A stretch of 64,000 nucleotides of DNA from Streptococcus sp. 116-D4 (GTDB lineage: Bacteria > Bacillota > Bacilli > Lactobacillales > Streptococcaceae). Below, piece after piece: positions 1 to 8,810 of the stretch (position 1 is its first letter; every line of letters starts with the position of its first letter). Below the pieces are notes generated by a model. That model saw only the letters and a program-made list of their open reading frames with translations, was not told where the DNA came from and searched no databases. The stretch is from positions 242,001 to 306,000 of the forward strand of contig NZ_AP021887.1 of the NCBI RefSeq assembly GCF_009731465.1, read 5' to 3'. Position numbers and translations under genes: made by a program.

Positions 1-2592
1 AACATTGATTTGATCAGTCCAGACTCTTATAAAAAAGCTCGGATCAAGCATGCGACCATTTATGTCAAGAATCAGGTAGGGCTGAAGAATATCTTTAAAC
101 TGGTTTCTTTGTCCAATACCAAGTACTTTGAAGGGGTGCCACGAATTCCGAGAACGGTTCTAGATGCCCATAGGGAGGGCTTGATTTTAGGATCAGCCTG
201 TGCAGAAGGTGAGGTTTTTGAAGCCGTCGTTTCTCAAGGTGTGGATGCGGCAGTTGAAGTGGCCAAGTATTATGACTTTATCGAGGTTATGCCTCCAGCT
301 ATCTATGCTCCCTTGATTGCCAAGGAGCAGATCAAGGATATGGAGGAACTCCATACTATTATCAAGAGTTTGATAGAGGTCGGCGACCGTCTTGGTAAGC
401 CTGTTCTAGCTACGGGAAATGTTCACTATATTGAACCAGAAGAAGAGATTTACCGTGAAATTATTGTCCGTAGTTTGGGACAGGGAGCGATAATTAACCG
501 GACAATCGGTCATGGGGAACATGCTCAACCCGCTCCTCTTCCAAAAGCTCATTTTAGAACGACTAATGAGATGTTGGATGAATTTGCCTTCTTGGGAGAG
601 GAATTAGCTCGGAAATTGGTGATTGAAAATCCTAATGCTTTGGCAGAAATTTTTGAACCTGTTGAGGTGGTTAAGGGTGACTTGTACACGCCTTTCATTG
701 ATAAGGCGGAAGAAACGGTCGCTGAGTTGACCTATAAGAAAGCTTTTGAGATTTATGGAAATCCCCTGCCAGATATTGTTGATTTGCGGATTGAAAAGGA
801 ATTAACATCCATACTGGGGAATGGATTTGCTGTGATTTATCTAGCATCGCAGATGCTGGTGCAACGTTCCAATGAACGGGGTTACTTAGTGGGTTCTCGT
901 GGATCTGTCGGATCTAGTTTCGTTGCGACCATGATTGGGATTACGGAGGTCAATCCTCTCTCTCCTCACTATGTCTGTGGTCAGTGTCAGTACAGTGAGT
1001 TTATCACCGATGGTTCGTACGGTTCAGGATTTGATATGCCCAATAAGGACTGTCCAAACTGTGGTCACAAACTCAGCAAAAATGGGCAAGATATTCCGTT
1101 CGAGACCTTCCTTGGTTTTGATGGAGACAAGGTTCCCGATATTGACTTGAACTTCTCGGGAGAAGATCAACCAAGCGCTCACTTGGATGTGCGTGATATC
1201 TTTGGTGAGGAATATGCCTTCCGTGCAGGAACGGTTGGTACGGTGGCTGCCAAGACTGCTTATGGATTTGTCAAGGGTTACGAGCGAGATTATGGCAAGT
1301 TTTATCGTGATGCAGAGGTAGAACGCCTCGCTCAAGGTGCTGCTGGTGTCAAACGAACTACTGGACAACACCCAGGGGGAATCGTTGTTATTCCTAACTA
1401 CATGGATGTCTACGACTTTACGCCTGTCCAGTATCCAGCAGATGACGTGACGGCTGAATGGCAGACCACCCACTTTAACTTCCATGATATCGATGAGAAC
1501 GTCCTCAAACTCGATGTGCTGGGACATGATGATCCGACCATGATTCGAAAACTCCAGGACTTGTCTGGGATTGATCCTAATGAAATCCCTATGGATGACG
1601 AAGGCGTGATGGCCCTCTTTTCTGGGACTGATGTGCTAGGTGTGACTCCTGAACAAATCGGAACTCCGACAGGCATGCTGGGGATTCCAGAGTTTGGAAC
1701 CAACTTTGTACGAGGCATGGTAGATGAAACGCATCCGACGACTTTTGCAGAATTGCTTCAGTTGTCTGGACTGTCCCACGGTACTGACGTTTGGCTAGGC
1801 AATGCCCAGGATTTGATTAAACAAGGGATTGCGGATCTATCAACCGTTATCGGTTGTCGAGACGACATCATGGTTTACCTCATGCATGCTGGCCTCGAGC
1901 CTAAGATGGCCTTTACTATCATGGAACGGGTACGTAAGGGCTTGTGGCTCAAGATTTCTGAAGAAGAGAGAAATGGCTATATCGAAGCTATGAAGGCTAA
2001 TAAGGTGCCAGAGTGGTATATTGAGTCCTGTGGGAAAATCAAGTACATGTTCCCTAAAGCCCATGCGGCAGCCTACGTTATGATGGCCTTGCGTGTAGCT
2101 TACTTCAAGGTTCATCATCCCATTTATTATTACTGTGCTTACTTCTCCATCCGCGCCAAGGCCTTTGATATCAAGACTATGGGTGCGGGCTTGGATGCCA
2201 TCAAACGCAGAATGGAAGAAATCTCTGAAAAACGGAAGAACAATGAAGCCTCTAATGTAGAAATTGATCTTTATACAACTCTTGAGATTGTCAATGAGAT
2301 GTGGGAGCGTGGTTTCAAGTTTGGAAAACTCGATCTCTACCGTAGTCAGGCGACAGAGTTCCTTATCGATGGGGATACCCTCATCCCACCATTTGTCGCT
2401 ATGGATGGTCTGGGAGAGAACGTTGCTAAGCAGTTGGTGCGAGCGCGTGAAGAGGGAGAATTCCTCTCTAAAACAGAACTACGCAAGCGTGGTGGGCTCT
2501 CATCAACCTTGGTTGAAAAGATGGATGAAATGGGCATTCTCGGCAATATGCCAGAGGATAACCAGTTGAGTTTGTTTGATGATTTGTTTTAA
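1..2592 (+). CDS. polC: DNA polymerase III PolC-type alpha subunit, 3' part (5' end outside window)
   Basis: This is the C-terminal 863 residues of the Gram-positive replicative polymerase PolC, open from base 1, so the start and roughly the first 600 residues lie upstream. The visible part begins in the C-terminal PHP portion and continues through the palm, fingers and C-terminal domains. Visible landmarks are a four-cysteine zinc site (YVCGQC near residue 325, then CPNCGHKL), the catalytic acidic motif PDIDLNFS near residue 380, and the [12 protein letters not shown] and [10 protein letters not shown] blocks. It ends in [10 protein letters not shown], a clamp-binding-type tail (QLSLF). The 3'-5' exonuclease domain must be upstream of the window. 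The reading frame is intact. A small gene follows after 23 bases. Confidence 0.97.
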   Translation, partial: NIDLISPDSYKKARIKHATIYVKNQVGLKNIFKLVSLSNTKYFEGVPRIPRTVLDAHREGLILGSACAEGEVFEAVVSQGVDAAVEVAKYYDFIEVMPPAIYAPLIAKEQIKDMEELHTIIKSLIEVGDRLGKPVLATGNVHYIEPEEEIYREIIVRSLGQGAIINRTIGHGEHAQPAPLPKAHFRTTNEMLDEFAFLGEELARKLVIENPNALAEIFEPVEVVKGDLYTPFIDKAEETVAELTYKKAFEIYGNPLPDIVDLRIEKELTSILGNGFAVIYLASQMLVQRSNERGYLVGSRGSVGSSFVATMIGITEVNPLSPHYVCGQCQYSEFITDGSYGSGFDMPNKDCPNCGHKLSKNGQDIPFETFLGFDGDKVPDIDLNFSGEDQPSAHLDVRDIFGEEYAFRAGTVGTVAAKTAYGFVKGYERDYGKFYRDAEVERLAQGAAGVKRTTGQHPGGIVVIPNYMDVYDFTPVQYPADDVTAEWQTTHFNFHDIDENVLKLDVLGHDDPTMIRKLQDLSGIDPNEIPMDDEGVMALFSGTDVLGVTPEQIGTPTGMLGIPEFGTNFVRGMVDETHPTTFAELLQLSGLSHGTDVWLGNAQDLIKQGIADLSTVIGCRDDIMVYLMHAGLEPKMAFTIMERVRKGLWLKISEEERNGYIEAMKANKVPEWYIESCGKIKYMFPKAHAAAYVMMALRVAYFKVHHPIYYYCAYFSIRAKAFDIKTMGAGLDAIKRRMEEISEKRKNNEASNVEIDLYTTLEIVNEMWERGFKFGKLDLYRSQATEFLIDGDTLIPPFVAMDGLGENVAKQLVRAREEGEFLSKTELRKRGGLSSTLVEKMDEMGILGNMPEDNQLSLFDDLF

Positions 2593-2615
2593 GTGCTAGT
2601 AACGGAGGGCTTTTG

Positions 2616-2768
2616 ATGAAACTAAGAATTTTTGCGGAAGACAAGCCGGCTGAGAAGGTGTTTGAATATCAATTGGAACTTGCTGACCAGACAATTCTTC
2701 TATCAACAGCACTCTTGTCAGGTACTATTGCACTAGCAGGGCTACTTTCTGCTTTGAAAGAAAAATAA
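2616..2768 (+). CDS. Small membrane protein, 50 aa, unknown function
   Basis: A 50-codon reading frame starts at an ATG preceded by a good ribosome binding site (GGAGGG at 2604-2609). The N-terminal 27 residues are charged (MKLRIFAEDKPAEKVFEY...). The C-terminal half (ILLSTALLSGTIALAGLLSAL) is one hydrophobic segment long enough to span the membrane. It sits between polC and pepS with short gaps, so it is probably co-transcribed with one or both. I do not recognise a family. The RBS, the sensible amphipathic layout and the position favour a real gene, but it is short. Confidence 0.6.
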   Translation: MKLRIFAEDKPAEKVFEYQLELADQTILLSTALLSGTIALAGLLSALKEK

Positions 2769-2789
2769 AAATAGAAAAGAGAAAATTAC

Positions 2790-4031
2790 ATGGTTTTACC
2801 AAATTTTAAAGAAAATCTAGAAAAATACGCTAAGCTTTTAGTTGCAAATGGAATCAATGTGCAACCTGGTCACACTTTGGCTCTCTCTATCGATGTGGAG
2901 CAACGTGAGTTGGCTCACTTAATCGTCAAAGAAGCTTATACTTTGGGTGCGCACGAGGTTATCGTTCAGTGGACAGATGATGTTATTAACCGTGAGAAAT
3001 TCCTCCATGCTCCGATGAAGCGTCTGGACAATGTGCCAGAATACAAGATTGCTGAGATGAACTATCTTTTGGAGAACAAGGCTAGCCGTCTTGGAGTTCG
3101 TTCATCTGATCCAGGTGCCTTGAACGGAGTGGATGCTGACAAGCTTTCAGCTTCTGCTAAAGCGATGGGACTTGCCATGAAGCCAATGCGTATCGCAACT
3201 CAATCCAACAAGGTTAGTTGGACTGTAGCAGCCGCTGCGGGACTTGAGTGGGCTAAGAGAGTCTTTCCAAATGCTGCGAGCGACGAAGAAGCAGTTGATC
3301 TCCTTTGGGACCAAATATTCAAAACTTGCCGTGTCTACGAAGAAGATCCTGTTAAGGCTTGGGAAGAGCATGCAGCTATCTTGAAAAGCAGGGCCGATAT
3401 GCTTAATAAAGAACAATTCTCAGCCCTTCACTACACAGCTCCAGGGACAGATTTGACCCTTGGTTTGCCGAAGAACCATGTTTGGGAATCAGCTGGTGCT
3501 ATCAATGCGCAAGGCGAAGGATTCTTGCCAAATATGCCGACAGAAGAAGTCTTTACAGCTCCTGATTTTCGTCGCGCAGATGGTTATGTTACTTCTACAA
3601 AACCGCTTAGCTATAACGGAAATATCATTGAAGGTATTAAGGTGACCTTTAAGGGTGGACAAATCGTAGATATCACTGCTGAGAAGGGTGATCAGGTCAT
3701 GAAAGATCTTGTCTTTGAAAATGCGGGTGCGCGTGCCTTAGGTGAATGTGCCTTGGTGCCAGATCCAAGTCCAATTTCTCAGTCAGGCATTACCTTCTTT
3801 AATACCCTTTTCGATGAGAATGCGTCAAATCACTTGGCTATCGGTGCAGCCTATGCAACTAGCGTAGTTGGTGGAGCGGAGATGAGCGAAGAGGAGCTTG
3901 AAGCTGCGGGGCTTAACCGTTCAGATGTTCACGTGGACTTTATGATTGGTTCTAACCAAATGGATATCGATGGTATCCGTGAGGATGGGACACGTGTACC
4001 ACTCTTCCGTAACGGAGATTGGGCAAATTAA
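2790..4031 (+). CDS. pepS: Aminopeptidase PepS (M29 family)
   Basis: The 413-residue product has the length and sequence of the M29 (thermophilic aminopeptidase T / PepS) metallopeptidases. These are cytoplasmic enzymes that remove N-terminal residues, in streptococci with preference for Arg and aromatic residues. The C-terminal metal-binding blocks are visible: ENAGARALGECALV, NTLFDENASNHLAIG and HVDFMIGSNQMDIDG. The start is the ATG at 2790, with a weak purine-rich site (AAAAGAGAAAA) upstream. It is followed after 9 bases by a small membrane-protein gene. Its job fits the peptide-using lifestyle implied by pepC and the ami operon in the same window. Confidence 0.93.
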   Translation: MVLPNFKENLEKYAKLLVANGINVQPGHTLALSIDVEQRELAHLIVKEAYTLGAHEVIVQWTDDVINREKFLHAPMKRLDNVPEYKIAEMNYLLENKASRLGVRSSDPGALNGVDADKLSASAKAMGLAMKPMRIATQSNKVSWTVAAAAGLEWAKRVFPNAASDEEAVDLLWDQIFKTCRVYEEDPVKAWEEHAAILKSRADMLNKEQFSALHYTAPGTDLTLGLPKNHVWESAGAINAQGEGFLPNMPTEEVFTAPDFRRADGYVTSTKPLSYNGNIIEGIKVTFKGGQIVDITAEKGDQVMKDLVFENAGARALGECALVPDPSPISQSGITFFNTLFDENASNHLAIGAAYATSVVGGAEMSEEELEAAGLNRSDVHVDFMIGSNQMDIDGIREDGTRVPLFRNGDWAN

Positions 4032-4040
4032 GGAGATAAT

Positions 4041-4271
4041 ATGTTAGGAAGTATGTTCGTTGGTCTCCTAGTGGGATTTTTAGCAGGTACTCTGACCAAT
4101 CGTGGAGAGCGAATGGGATGTTTTGGAAAAATGTTTCTAGGATGGATTGGTGCCTTTATAGGCCATTTGCTTTTTGGGACTTGGGGACCGATAATAGCAG
4201 AAACTGCCATTATTCCGGCAGTACTAGGTTCCATGATTGTCTTAGCGATTTTCTGGAGACGAGGAAGTTAA
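4041..4271 (+). CDS. GlsB/YeaQ/YmgE family small membrane protein
   Basis: A 76-residue protein with three hydrophobic segments and glycine-rich helices (MLGSMFVGLLVGFLAGTL, CFGKMFLGWIGAFIGHLLFG, IIPAVLGSMIVLAIFW), ending in a basic RRGS tail. This matches the transglycosylase-associated / GlsB-YeaQ family; the name is historical and the biochemical role is not established. The RBS AAGGAGA lies just before the ATG. The gene starts 9 bases after the pepS stop, so the two are likely one transcript, ending at the BOX element and terminator that follow. Confidence 0.8.
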   Translation: MLGSMFVGLLVGFLAGTLTNRGERMGCFGKMFLGWIGAFIGHLLFGTWGPIIAETAIIPAVLGSMIVLAIFWRRGS

Positions 4272-4284
4272 TTTCTTAAATCTG

Positions 4285-4481
4285 ATACTCAATGAAAATC
4301 AAAGAGCAAACTAGGAAACTAGCCGCAGGTTGCTCAAAGCACTGCTTTGAGGTTGTAGATAGAACTGACGAAGTCAGCTCAAAACACTGTTTTGAGGTTG
4401 TAGATAGAACTGACGAAGTCAGTAACATATACCTACGGAAAGGCGACGTTGACGCGGTTTGAAGAGATTTTTGAAGAGTAT
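4285..4481 (-). repeat. BOX element (A-B-C modular repeat)
   Basis: Read on the minus strand this begins ATACTCTTCAAAAATCTCTT and ends CTTTGATTTTCATTGAGTAT, the two conserved ends of pneumococcal BOX elements. It carries the boxA core CGTCGCCTTTCCGTAG, matching the BOX-PCR consensus region, and two copies of the 45-bp B unit, each centred on an inverted repeat (CAAAACAGTGTTTTG type) followed by CTGACTTCGTCAG. About 197 bp long. Confidence 0.93.
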
Positions 4482-4486
4482 GAAAC

Positions 4487-4521
4487 GAAAAGGAGGTTGA
4501 TCATTGAGACAGCCTCCTTTT
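4487..4521 (+). terminator. Rho-independent terminator upstream of rsuA
   Basis: The arms AAAAGGAGG (4488-4496) and CCTCCTTTT (4513-4521) form a hairpin with a T run. It lies immediately before the rsuA -10 box (4530-4535), so it ends the pepS transcript and also occupies the rsuA -35 region. The symmetric A/T tracts could let it work in both directions. Confidence 0.75.
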
Positions 4522-4529
4522 GAGTATGA

Positions 4530-4542
4530 TATAATAGTTCTA
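4530..4542 (+). promoter_or_regulatory. rsuA promoter with leaderless start
   Basis: TATAAT at 4530-4535 is preceded by TGA, an extended -10 (TGnTATAAT). The start codon A is exactly seven bases after the hexamer, where transcription should begin, and there is no Shine-Dalgarno sequence, so the mRNA is predicted to be leaderless. Confidence 0.65.
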
Positions 4543-5264
4543 TGAGATTAGATAAATTTTTAGTTGCCTGTGCTGTCGGGAGTCGGACTGAGGTCAAAAA
4601 CTTGCTCAAGGCTGGGCGCGTGACGGTCAATGGCAAAAAAGAAAAATCTGCCAAGCTGCAAATCAATGAAGAGACAGACGAGATTTGTTTTGACGGGCAA
4701 AAGCTAGACTACGAGGAGTTTGTTTACTATATGATGAACAAGCCCCAGGGTGTTATCTCAGCGACTGAAGATCCTAAACATAAGACTGTGTTGGATTTGT
4801 TGGATGACTATGCACGTGCCAAGGAAGTTTTCCCAGTAGGACGCTTGGATATTGACACACATGGCCTCCTGCTCCTGACCAATGACGGAAAGCTTGCCCA
4901 TGCTCTTCTTTCACCTAAGCGTCATGTGGACAAGACTTACTTGGTGCAGGTCGAGGGAATTATGACCCAAGAGGATGTAGAGAAATTTGCTCAGGGCATT
5001 CCGCTCAAAGACTTTACCTGTCAGCCTGCTAAGCTGGAGCTTGTGTCTGTTGATACGGAAAAGGAAGAAAGCCTGGTCCGAGTGACCAATGCCGAAGGAA
5101 AATTCCACCAGGTTAAACGCATGGTAGCCTACTGTGGTAAGGAAGTGGTGGACTTGCAACGTCTGACCATGGGAACTTTGACCTTGGACGAGGATTTGAA
5201 ACGTGGAGAATGGCGTCGCTTAAGCAAGGAAGAACTAGAAGGCTTGCTTGAGAGTGTTCACTAA
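4542..5264 (+). CDS. rsuA: 16S rRNA pseudouridine synthase RsuA family
   Basis: A 240-residue protein with an N-terminal S4 RNA-binding domain (MRLDKFLVACAVGSRTEVKN..., residues 1-60) and an RsuA/RluB/E/F catalytic domain. The catalytic aspartate motif GRLDIDTHGLLLLTNDG lies near residues 105-121. The family isomerises a uridine in 16S rRNA (position 516 in E. coli). The C-terminal block KFHQVKRMVAYCGKEV is also typical. The ATG at 4542 is the only sensible start because the S4 domain begins at residue 1. There is no RBS, and the -10 box spacing predicts leaderless translation. Confidence 0.92.
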   Translation: MRLDKFLVACAVGSRTEVKNLLKAGRVTVNGKKEKSAKLQINEETDEICFDGQKLDYEEFVYYMMNKPQGVISATEDPKHKTVLDLLDDYARAKEVFPVGRLDIDTHGLLLLTNDGKLAHALLSPKRHVDKTYLVQVEGIMTQEDVEKFAQGIPLKDFTCQPAKLELVSVDTEKEESLVRVTNAEGKFHQVKRMVAYCGKEVVDLQRLTMGTLTLDEDLKRGEWRRLSKEELEGLLESVH

Positions 5265-5277
5265 ACTGGATAATAGG

Positions 5278-5306
5278 AAAAGGTAGGGAAATATTTCTAC
5301 CTTTTT
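5278..5306 (+). terminator. Terminator after rsuA
   Basis: AAAAGGTAG (5278-5286) pairs with CTACCTTTTT (5297-5306), 13 bases after the rsuA stop codon. The hairpin is followed by T-rich sequence. Confidence 0.8.
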
Positions 5307-5370
5307 CGATTTTTGGTTGCTTCCTTTGTGAAAAGCGTTATAATAGACTGTAGAATAAAAGGAGGAATCT

Positions 5371-6705
5371 ATGAACGCGATTCAAGAATCATTTACAGAT
5401 AAGTTATTTGCCAACTATGAAGCAAATGTTAAATACCAAGCTATCGAAAATGCTGCTAGCCACAACGGGATTTTTGCAGCCCTCGAGCGTCGTCAAAGTC
5501 ATGTAGACAACACACCAGTTTTCTCACTTGATTTGACTAAGGACAAGGTCACTAACCAGAAGGCTTCTGGTCGTTGCTGGATGTTTGCTGCTCTCAACAC
5601 TTTCCGCCACAAACTCATCTCACAATACAAATTGGAGAACTTTGAACTGTCACAAGCTCACACCTTTTTCTGGGACAAGTATGAGAAATCCAACTGGTTC
5701 TTGGAGCAAGTCATTGCGACCGCAGACCAAGACTTGACGAGCCGTAAGGTTAGTTTCCTACTCCAAACTCCTCAACAAGATGGTGGTCAGTGGGATATGG
5801 TCGTTGCCCTCTTTGAGAAATACGGTGTCGTGCCTAAGTCAGTTTATCCTGAATCTGTTTCATCTAGCAGTAGCCGTGAGCTCAATGCCATCCTTAACAA
5901 ATTGCTTCGTCAAGATGCTCAAATCTTGCGTGACCTCTTGGCTTCTGGTGCAGATCAAGCAGCTGTTCAAGCTAAAAAAGAAGACCTCTTGCAAGAAATC
6001 TTTAACTTCCTTGCTATGTCACTAGGACTTCCACCACGTCAATTCGACTTTGCTTATCGTGATAAGGATAACAACTACCAAAGCGAAAAAGGCATCACTC
6101 CACAAGAGTTTTACAAGAAATACGTTGACCTTCCACTAGAAGACTATGTTTCTGTGATCAATGCTCCAACTGCTGACAAGCCTTACGGCAAATCTTACAC
6201 AGTTGAGATGTTGGGCAATGTCGTTGGTAGCCGTGCAGTTCGATACATCAACGTGCCGATGGAGCGCTTGAAAGAATTGGCCATTGCCCAAATGCAGGCA
6301 GGAGAGACTGTTTGGTTTGGTTCAGATGTTGGTCAGCTCAGCAACCGCAAAGCTGGAATCCTTGCGACAGATGTTTATGACTTTGAATCAAGCATGGATA
6401 TTCAACTCACTCAAGACAAGGCAGGACGTTTGGACTACAGCGAAAGCTTGATGACCCACGCTATGGTCTTGACTGGTGTTGATTTGGATGAAAATGGGAA
6501 ATCAACTAAGTGGAAGGTTGAAAACTCTTGGGGAGACAAGGTTGGTACCGATGGTTACTTTGTTGCCTCAGACGCTTGGATGGATGAATATACCTACCAG
6601 ATTGTTGTCCGCAAAGAATTGCTAACAGAAGAAGAACGAGTTGCCTATGAAGCAGAACCAATTGTGCTTGCACCATGGGATCCAATGGGAGCCTTGGCAG
6701 AATAA
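5371..6705 (+). CDS. pepC: Aminopeptidase C (bleomycin hydrolase family, C1B)
   Basis: A 444-residue cysteine aminopeptidase of the PepC/bleomycin hydrolase family. These form hexameric barrels in the cytoplasm and trim peptides from the N-terminus. All catalytic residues are visible: Cys69 in ASGRCWMF, His in SLMTHAMVLTGVD (near residue 364) and Asn in KVENSWGDK. The protein ends MGALAE, with the acidic C-terminus typical of the group. The start is supported by AAAGGAGGAAT before the ATG, and a -10 box TATAAT lies at 5339-5344 with TTGCTT (5317-5322) upstream. The TAA stop coincides with the first bases of the following BOX element. Confidence 0.96.
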   Translation: MNAIQESFTDKLFANYEANVKYQAIENAASHNGIFAALERRQSHVDNTPVFSLDLTKDKVTNQKASGRCWMFAALNTFRHKLISQYKLENFELSQAHTFFWDKYEKSNWFLEQVIATADQDLTSRKVSFLLQTPQQDGGQWDMVVALFEKYGVVPKSVYPESVSSSSSRELNAILNKLLRQDAQILRDLLASGADQAAVQAKKEDLLQEIFNFLAMSLGLPPRQFDFAYRDKDNNYQSEKGITPQEFYKKYVDLPLEDYVSVINAPTADKPYGKSYTVEMLGNVVGSRAVRYINVPMERLKELAIAQMQAGETVWFGSDVGQLSNRKAGILATDVYDFESSMDIQLTQDKAGRLDYSESLMTHAMVLTGVDLDENGKSTKWKVENSWGDKVGTDGYFVASDAWMDEYTYQIVVRKELLTEEERVAYEAEPIVLAPWDPMGALAE

Positions 6706-6991
6706 TACTCTTCGAAAATCTCTTTAAACCACGTCAGCTTCGCCTTTCCGTAGGTATATGTTACTGACTTCGTCAGTTTTATCTACAACCTCAAAACAGT
6801 GTTTTGAGCTGACTTCGTCAGTTCTATCCACAACCTCAAAGCAGTTCTTTTAGCTGACTTCGTCAGTTCTATCTGCACCCTCAAAACAGTGTTTTGAGCT
6901 GACTTCGTCAGTTTTATCTGCACCCTCAAAGTAGTGCTTTGAGCAACCTGCGGATAGCTTTCTAGTTTGCTCTTTGATTTTCATTGAGTAT
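6705..6991 (+). repeat. BOX element with multiple B units
   Basis: Begins ATACTCTTCGAAAATCTC and ends CTTTGATTTTCATTGAGTAT. About 287 bp, the longest BOX in the window. It contains four roughly 45-bp B-type units, each a hairpin core (CTCAAAACAGTGTTTTGAG and variants) followed by CTGACTTCGTCAG. The length fits boxA + four boxB + boxC. One B unit (around 6840) has a degenerate hairpin. It separates the convergent pepC and manN genes. Confidence 0.93.
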
Positions 6992-7000
6992 AAAAGCATA

Positions 7001-7036
7001 AAAAAAGGAATCAGGTTTAGAACCTGGTTCCTTTTA
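7001..7036 (-). terminator. Terminator of manLMN (bidirectional)
   Basis: A-rich AAAAAAGGAAtCAGGTT pairs with AACCTGgTTCCTTTT around a 3-base loop. It lies just downstream of the manN stop on the minus strand and is followed by a T tract in both directions, so it can also stop pepC read-through. Confidence 0.85.
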
Positions 7037-7046
7037 GGTTGCTTGA

Positions 7047-7958
7047 TTACATGATGTGAAGAACATGTGCCACAATACCCACTGCGAAGAGTGCAAGGAT
7101 AATAGTGATTGGAGATACTTTTTTCTTAAGCAAGTACATGCAAAGGAAAGTAAGGAGTAGTCCTGATAGTCCAGGAATCAACATATCCAAGTTTTGTTGG
7201 AAAGTAGTAACTTTTTCAGGTGTTTGAGACAATCCTTGTCCTACTTGTGCGAATGCTTCTTGGATACCTTTATATCCTTCTGGCAATTTATCCCAATGGA
7301 TATAAGCCTTTTCATCTAGTTGAACTTTGGCAACATCGAAAGCAAATGTAATATTTACCCAACGTTGAACAAGGACAGCAAGAATGAACATACCAAGGAT
7401 AGAAGCTCCTTTAGTGATGTCTTGAAGGATACCGCCAGACATATCTTTAGTGATTTCTGATCCAGCCTTGTATCCAATCTCTTGTGTATACCACAAGAAT
7501 GACATACGAATCAAGTTCCAAAGAACGAAGAATAGGATTGGACCTAAGATATTACCAGTAAGGGCAAGTGAAGCACCGAGTGATCCAAGGATTGGGCGTA
7601 CTGTAAACCAGAATACTGGATCACCGATACCTGCAAGAGGTCCCATCATACCGATTTTAACCCCTTGGATAGCAGCATCATCGATTTCAACACCGTTAGC
7701 ACGTTCTTCTTCAAGTGCAAGAGTAACCCCCATGATTGGAGCGGCTACGTATGGGTGAGTGTTGAAGAACTCAAGATGGCGTTCAAGAGCAGAGATTTGA
7801 TCTTCTTTTTTAGTGTAGAGTTTTTTAAGAGCTGGAATTAATGAGTAAGCCCAACCCAAGTTTTGCATACGTTCATAGTTCCAAGAACCTTGTAAGAAAG
7901 TTGAACGCCACCAAACTTTTTTACGATCTGATTTAGTTAATTGAAGTTTTTCAGTCAT
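7047..7958 (-). CDS. manN: PTS mannose transporter subunit IID
   Basis: A 303-residue IID subunit of the mannose-family phosphotransferase system. It starts MTEKLQLTKSDRKKVWWRSTFLQGSWNYERMQNLGW, a block characteristic of IID proteins, and ends in membrane segments (LSGLLLTFLCMYLL, ITIILALFAVGIVAHVL). With IIC it forms the membrane channel that moves glucose, mannose and amino sugars; the sugar is phosphorylated by IIB. It is the last gene of manL-manM-manN, 23 bases after manM, and ends just before a strong terminator. IIC-IID complexes of this family are also known receptors for class IIa bacteriocins. Confidence 0.96.
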   Translation of the reverse strand: MTEKLQLTKSDRKKVWWRSTFLQGSWNYERMQNLGWAYSLIPALKKLYTKKEDQISALERHLEFFNTHPYVAAPIMGVTLALEEERANGVEIDDAAIQGVKIGMMGPLAGIGDPVFWFTVRPILGSLGASLALTGNILGPILFFVLWNLIRMSFLWYTQEIGYKAGSEITKDMSGGILQDITKGASILGMFILAVLVQRWVNITFAFDVAKVQLDEKAYIHWDKLPEGYKGIQEAFAQVGQGLSQTPEKVTTFQQNLDMLIPGLSGLLLTFLCMYLLKKKVSPITIILALFAVGIVAHVLHIM

Positions 7959-7981
7959 GATGTTTTCAGTCCTTTCTTATC

Positions 7982-8785
7982 TTAGTAGTCTTCTAGGATA
8001 TCGCCGATTGGGTCGTTAGACGTTGCGGCTCCTCCGCCACCATTTCCACCAGTTTTAGAAAGGTGAAGGTAGATAAGAGCGATAGCAACACCGATAGCAC
8101 CAAATCCGATTAGAGTGATATCTGACACGGCAGCAAGGACGAAACCAATAGCGAAGAATGGCCATACTTCACGCGTTGCCATCATGTTGATAACCATAGC
8201 GTAACCAACAGCAACAACCATACCACCACCGATAGCCATACCATCTTTGAGCCAATCAGGCATAGCATTTAGAATGCTTTGTACAGTTTCAGTTGGTACC
8301 ATTAGAAGAAGTGCTGCAGGGACTGCAATACGAAGACCTTGAAGAAGAAGTGCGATAAAGTGAGCACGTTCAACTGCTTTGAAGTCACCTTTTTTAGCAG
8401 CAGCATCAGCAGTGTGAACCAATCCGACAGAGAGTGTACGGACAATCATAGTCAAGAATAGACCAGCAACCGCAAGAGGAATAGCAACCGCTTGGGCAAC
8501 ACCGATACCTGTCTTCGTAAAGTCGCCACCAAGAACCATGATAATGGCAGCAGCAACAGAAGCAAGAGCAGCGTCAGGAGCTACGGCAGCTCCGATGTTA
8601 GCCCAACCAAGGGCGATCATTTGAAGAGAACCACCAAGGATAATCCCTGCTTCAAGGTTACCAGTAACAAGCCCGATAAGGGTACAAGCTACGATTGGTT
8701 GATGGAATTGGAATTGGTCGAGGATACCTTCAAGACCTGCTAGGAAGGCTACAGCGACTACTAAGACCATAGAAATAATAGACAT
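7982..8785 (-). CDS. manM: PTS mannose transporter subunit IIC
   Basis: A 267-residue polytopic IIC subunit (MSIISMVLVVAVAFLAGLEGILDQFQFHQPIVACTLIGLVTG...). The family blocks LGGSLQMIALGWANIGAAVAPDAALASV and GGNGGGGAATSNDPIGDILEDY (glycine-rich cytoplasmic tail) are visible. It forms the sugar-translocating membrane unit with ManN. It lies 25 bases downstream of manL with its own RBS (AAGGATTTTAAAG type), within the same operon. Confidence 0.96.
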   Translation of the reverse strand: MSIISMVLVVAVAFLAGLEGILDQFQFHQPIVACTLIGLVTGNLEAGIILGGSLQMIALGWANIGAAVAPDAALASVAAAIIMVLGGDFTKTGIGVAQAVAIPLAVAGLFLTMIVRTLSVGLVHTADAAAKKGDFKAVERAHFIALLLQGLRIAVPAALLLMVPTETVQSILNAMPDWLKDGMAIGGGMVVAVGYAMVINMMATREVWPFFAIGFVLAAVSDITLIGFGAIGVAIALIYLHLSKTGGNGGGGAATSNDPIGDILEDY

Positions 8786-8810
8786 CTTTAAAATCCTTTC
8801 ATAAAATAGA

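Noticed and set aside
1024..1527. Long antisense frames inside polC and other genes
   Set aside because: They overlap strongly conserved coding sequence on the other strand, lack RBSs and have no recognisable protein features.
6705..6991. Regularly spaced 45-bp repeats resembling a CRISPR-like array
   Set aside because: The units are adjacent without unique spacers, have internal hairpins, and match BOX B modules flanked by boxA and boxC.
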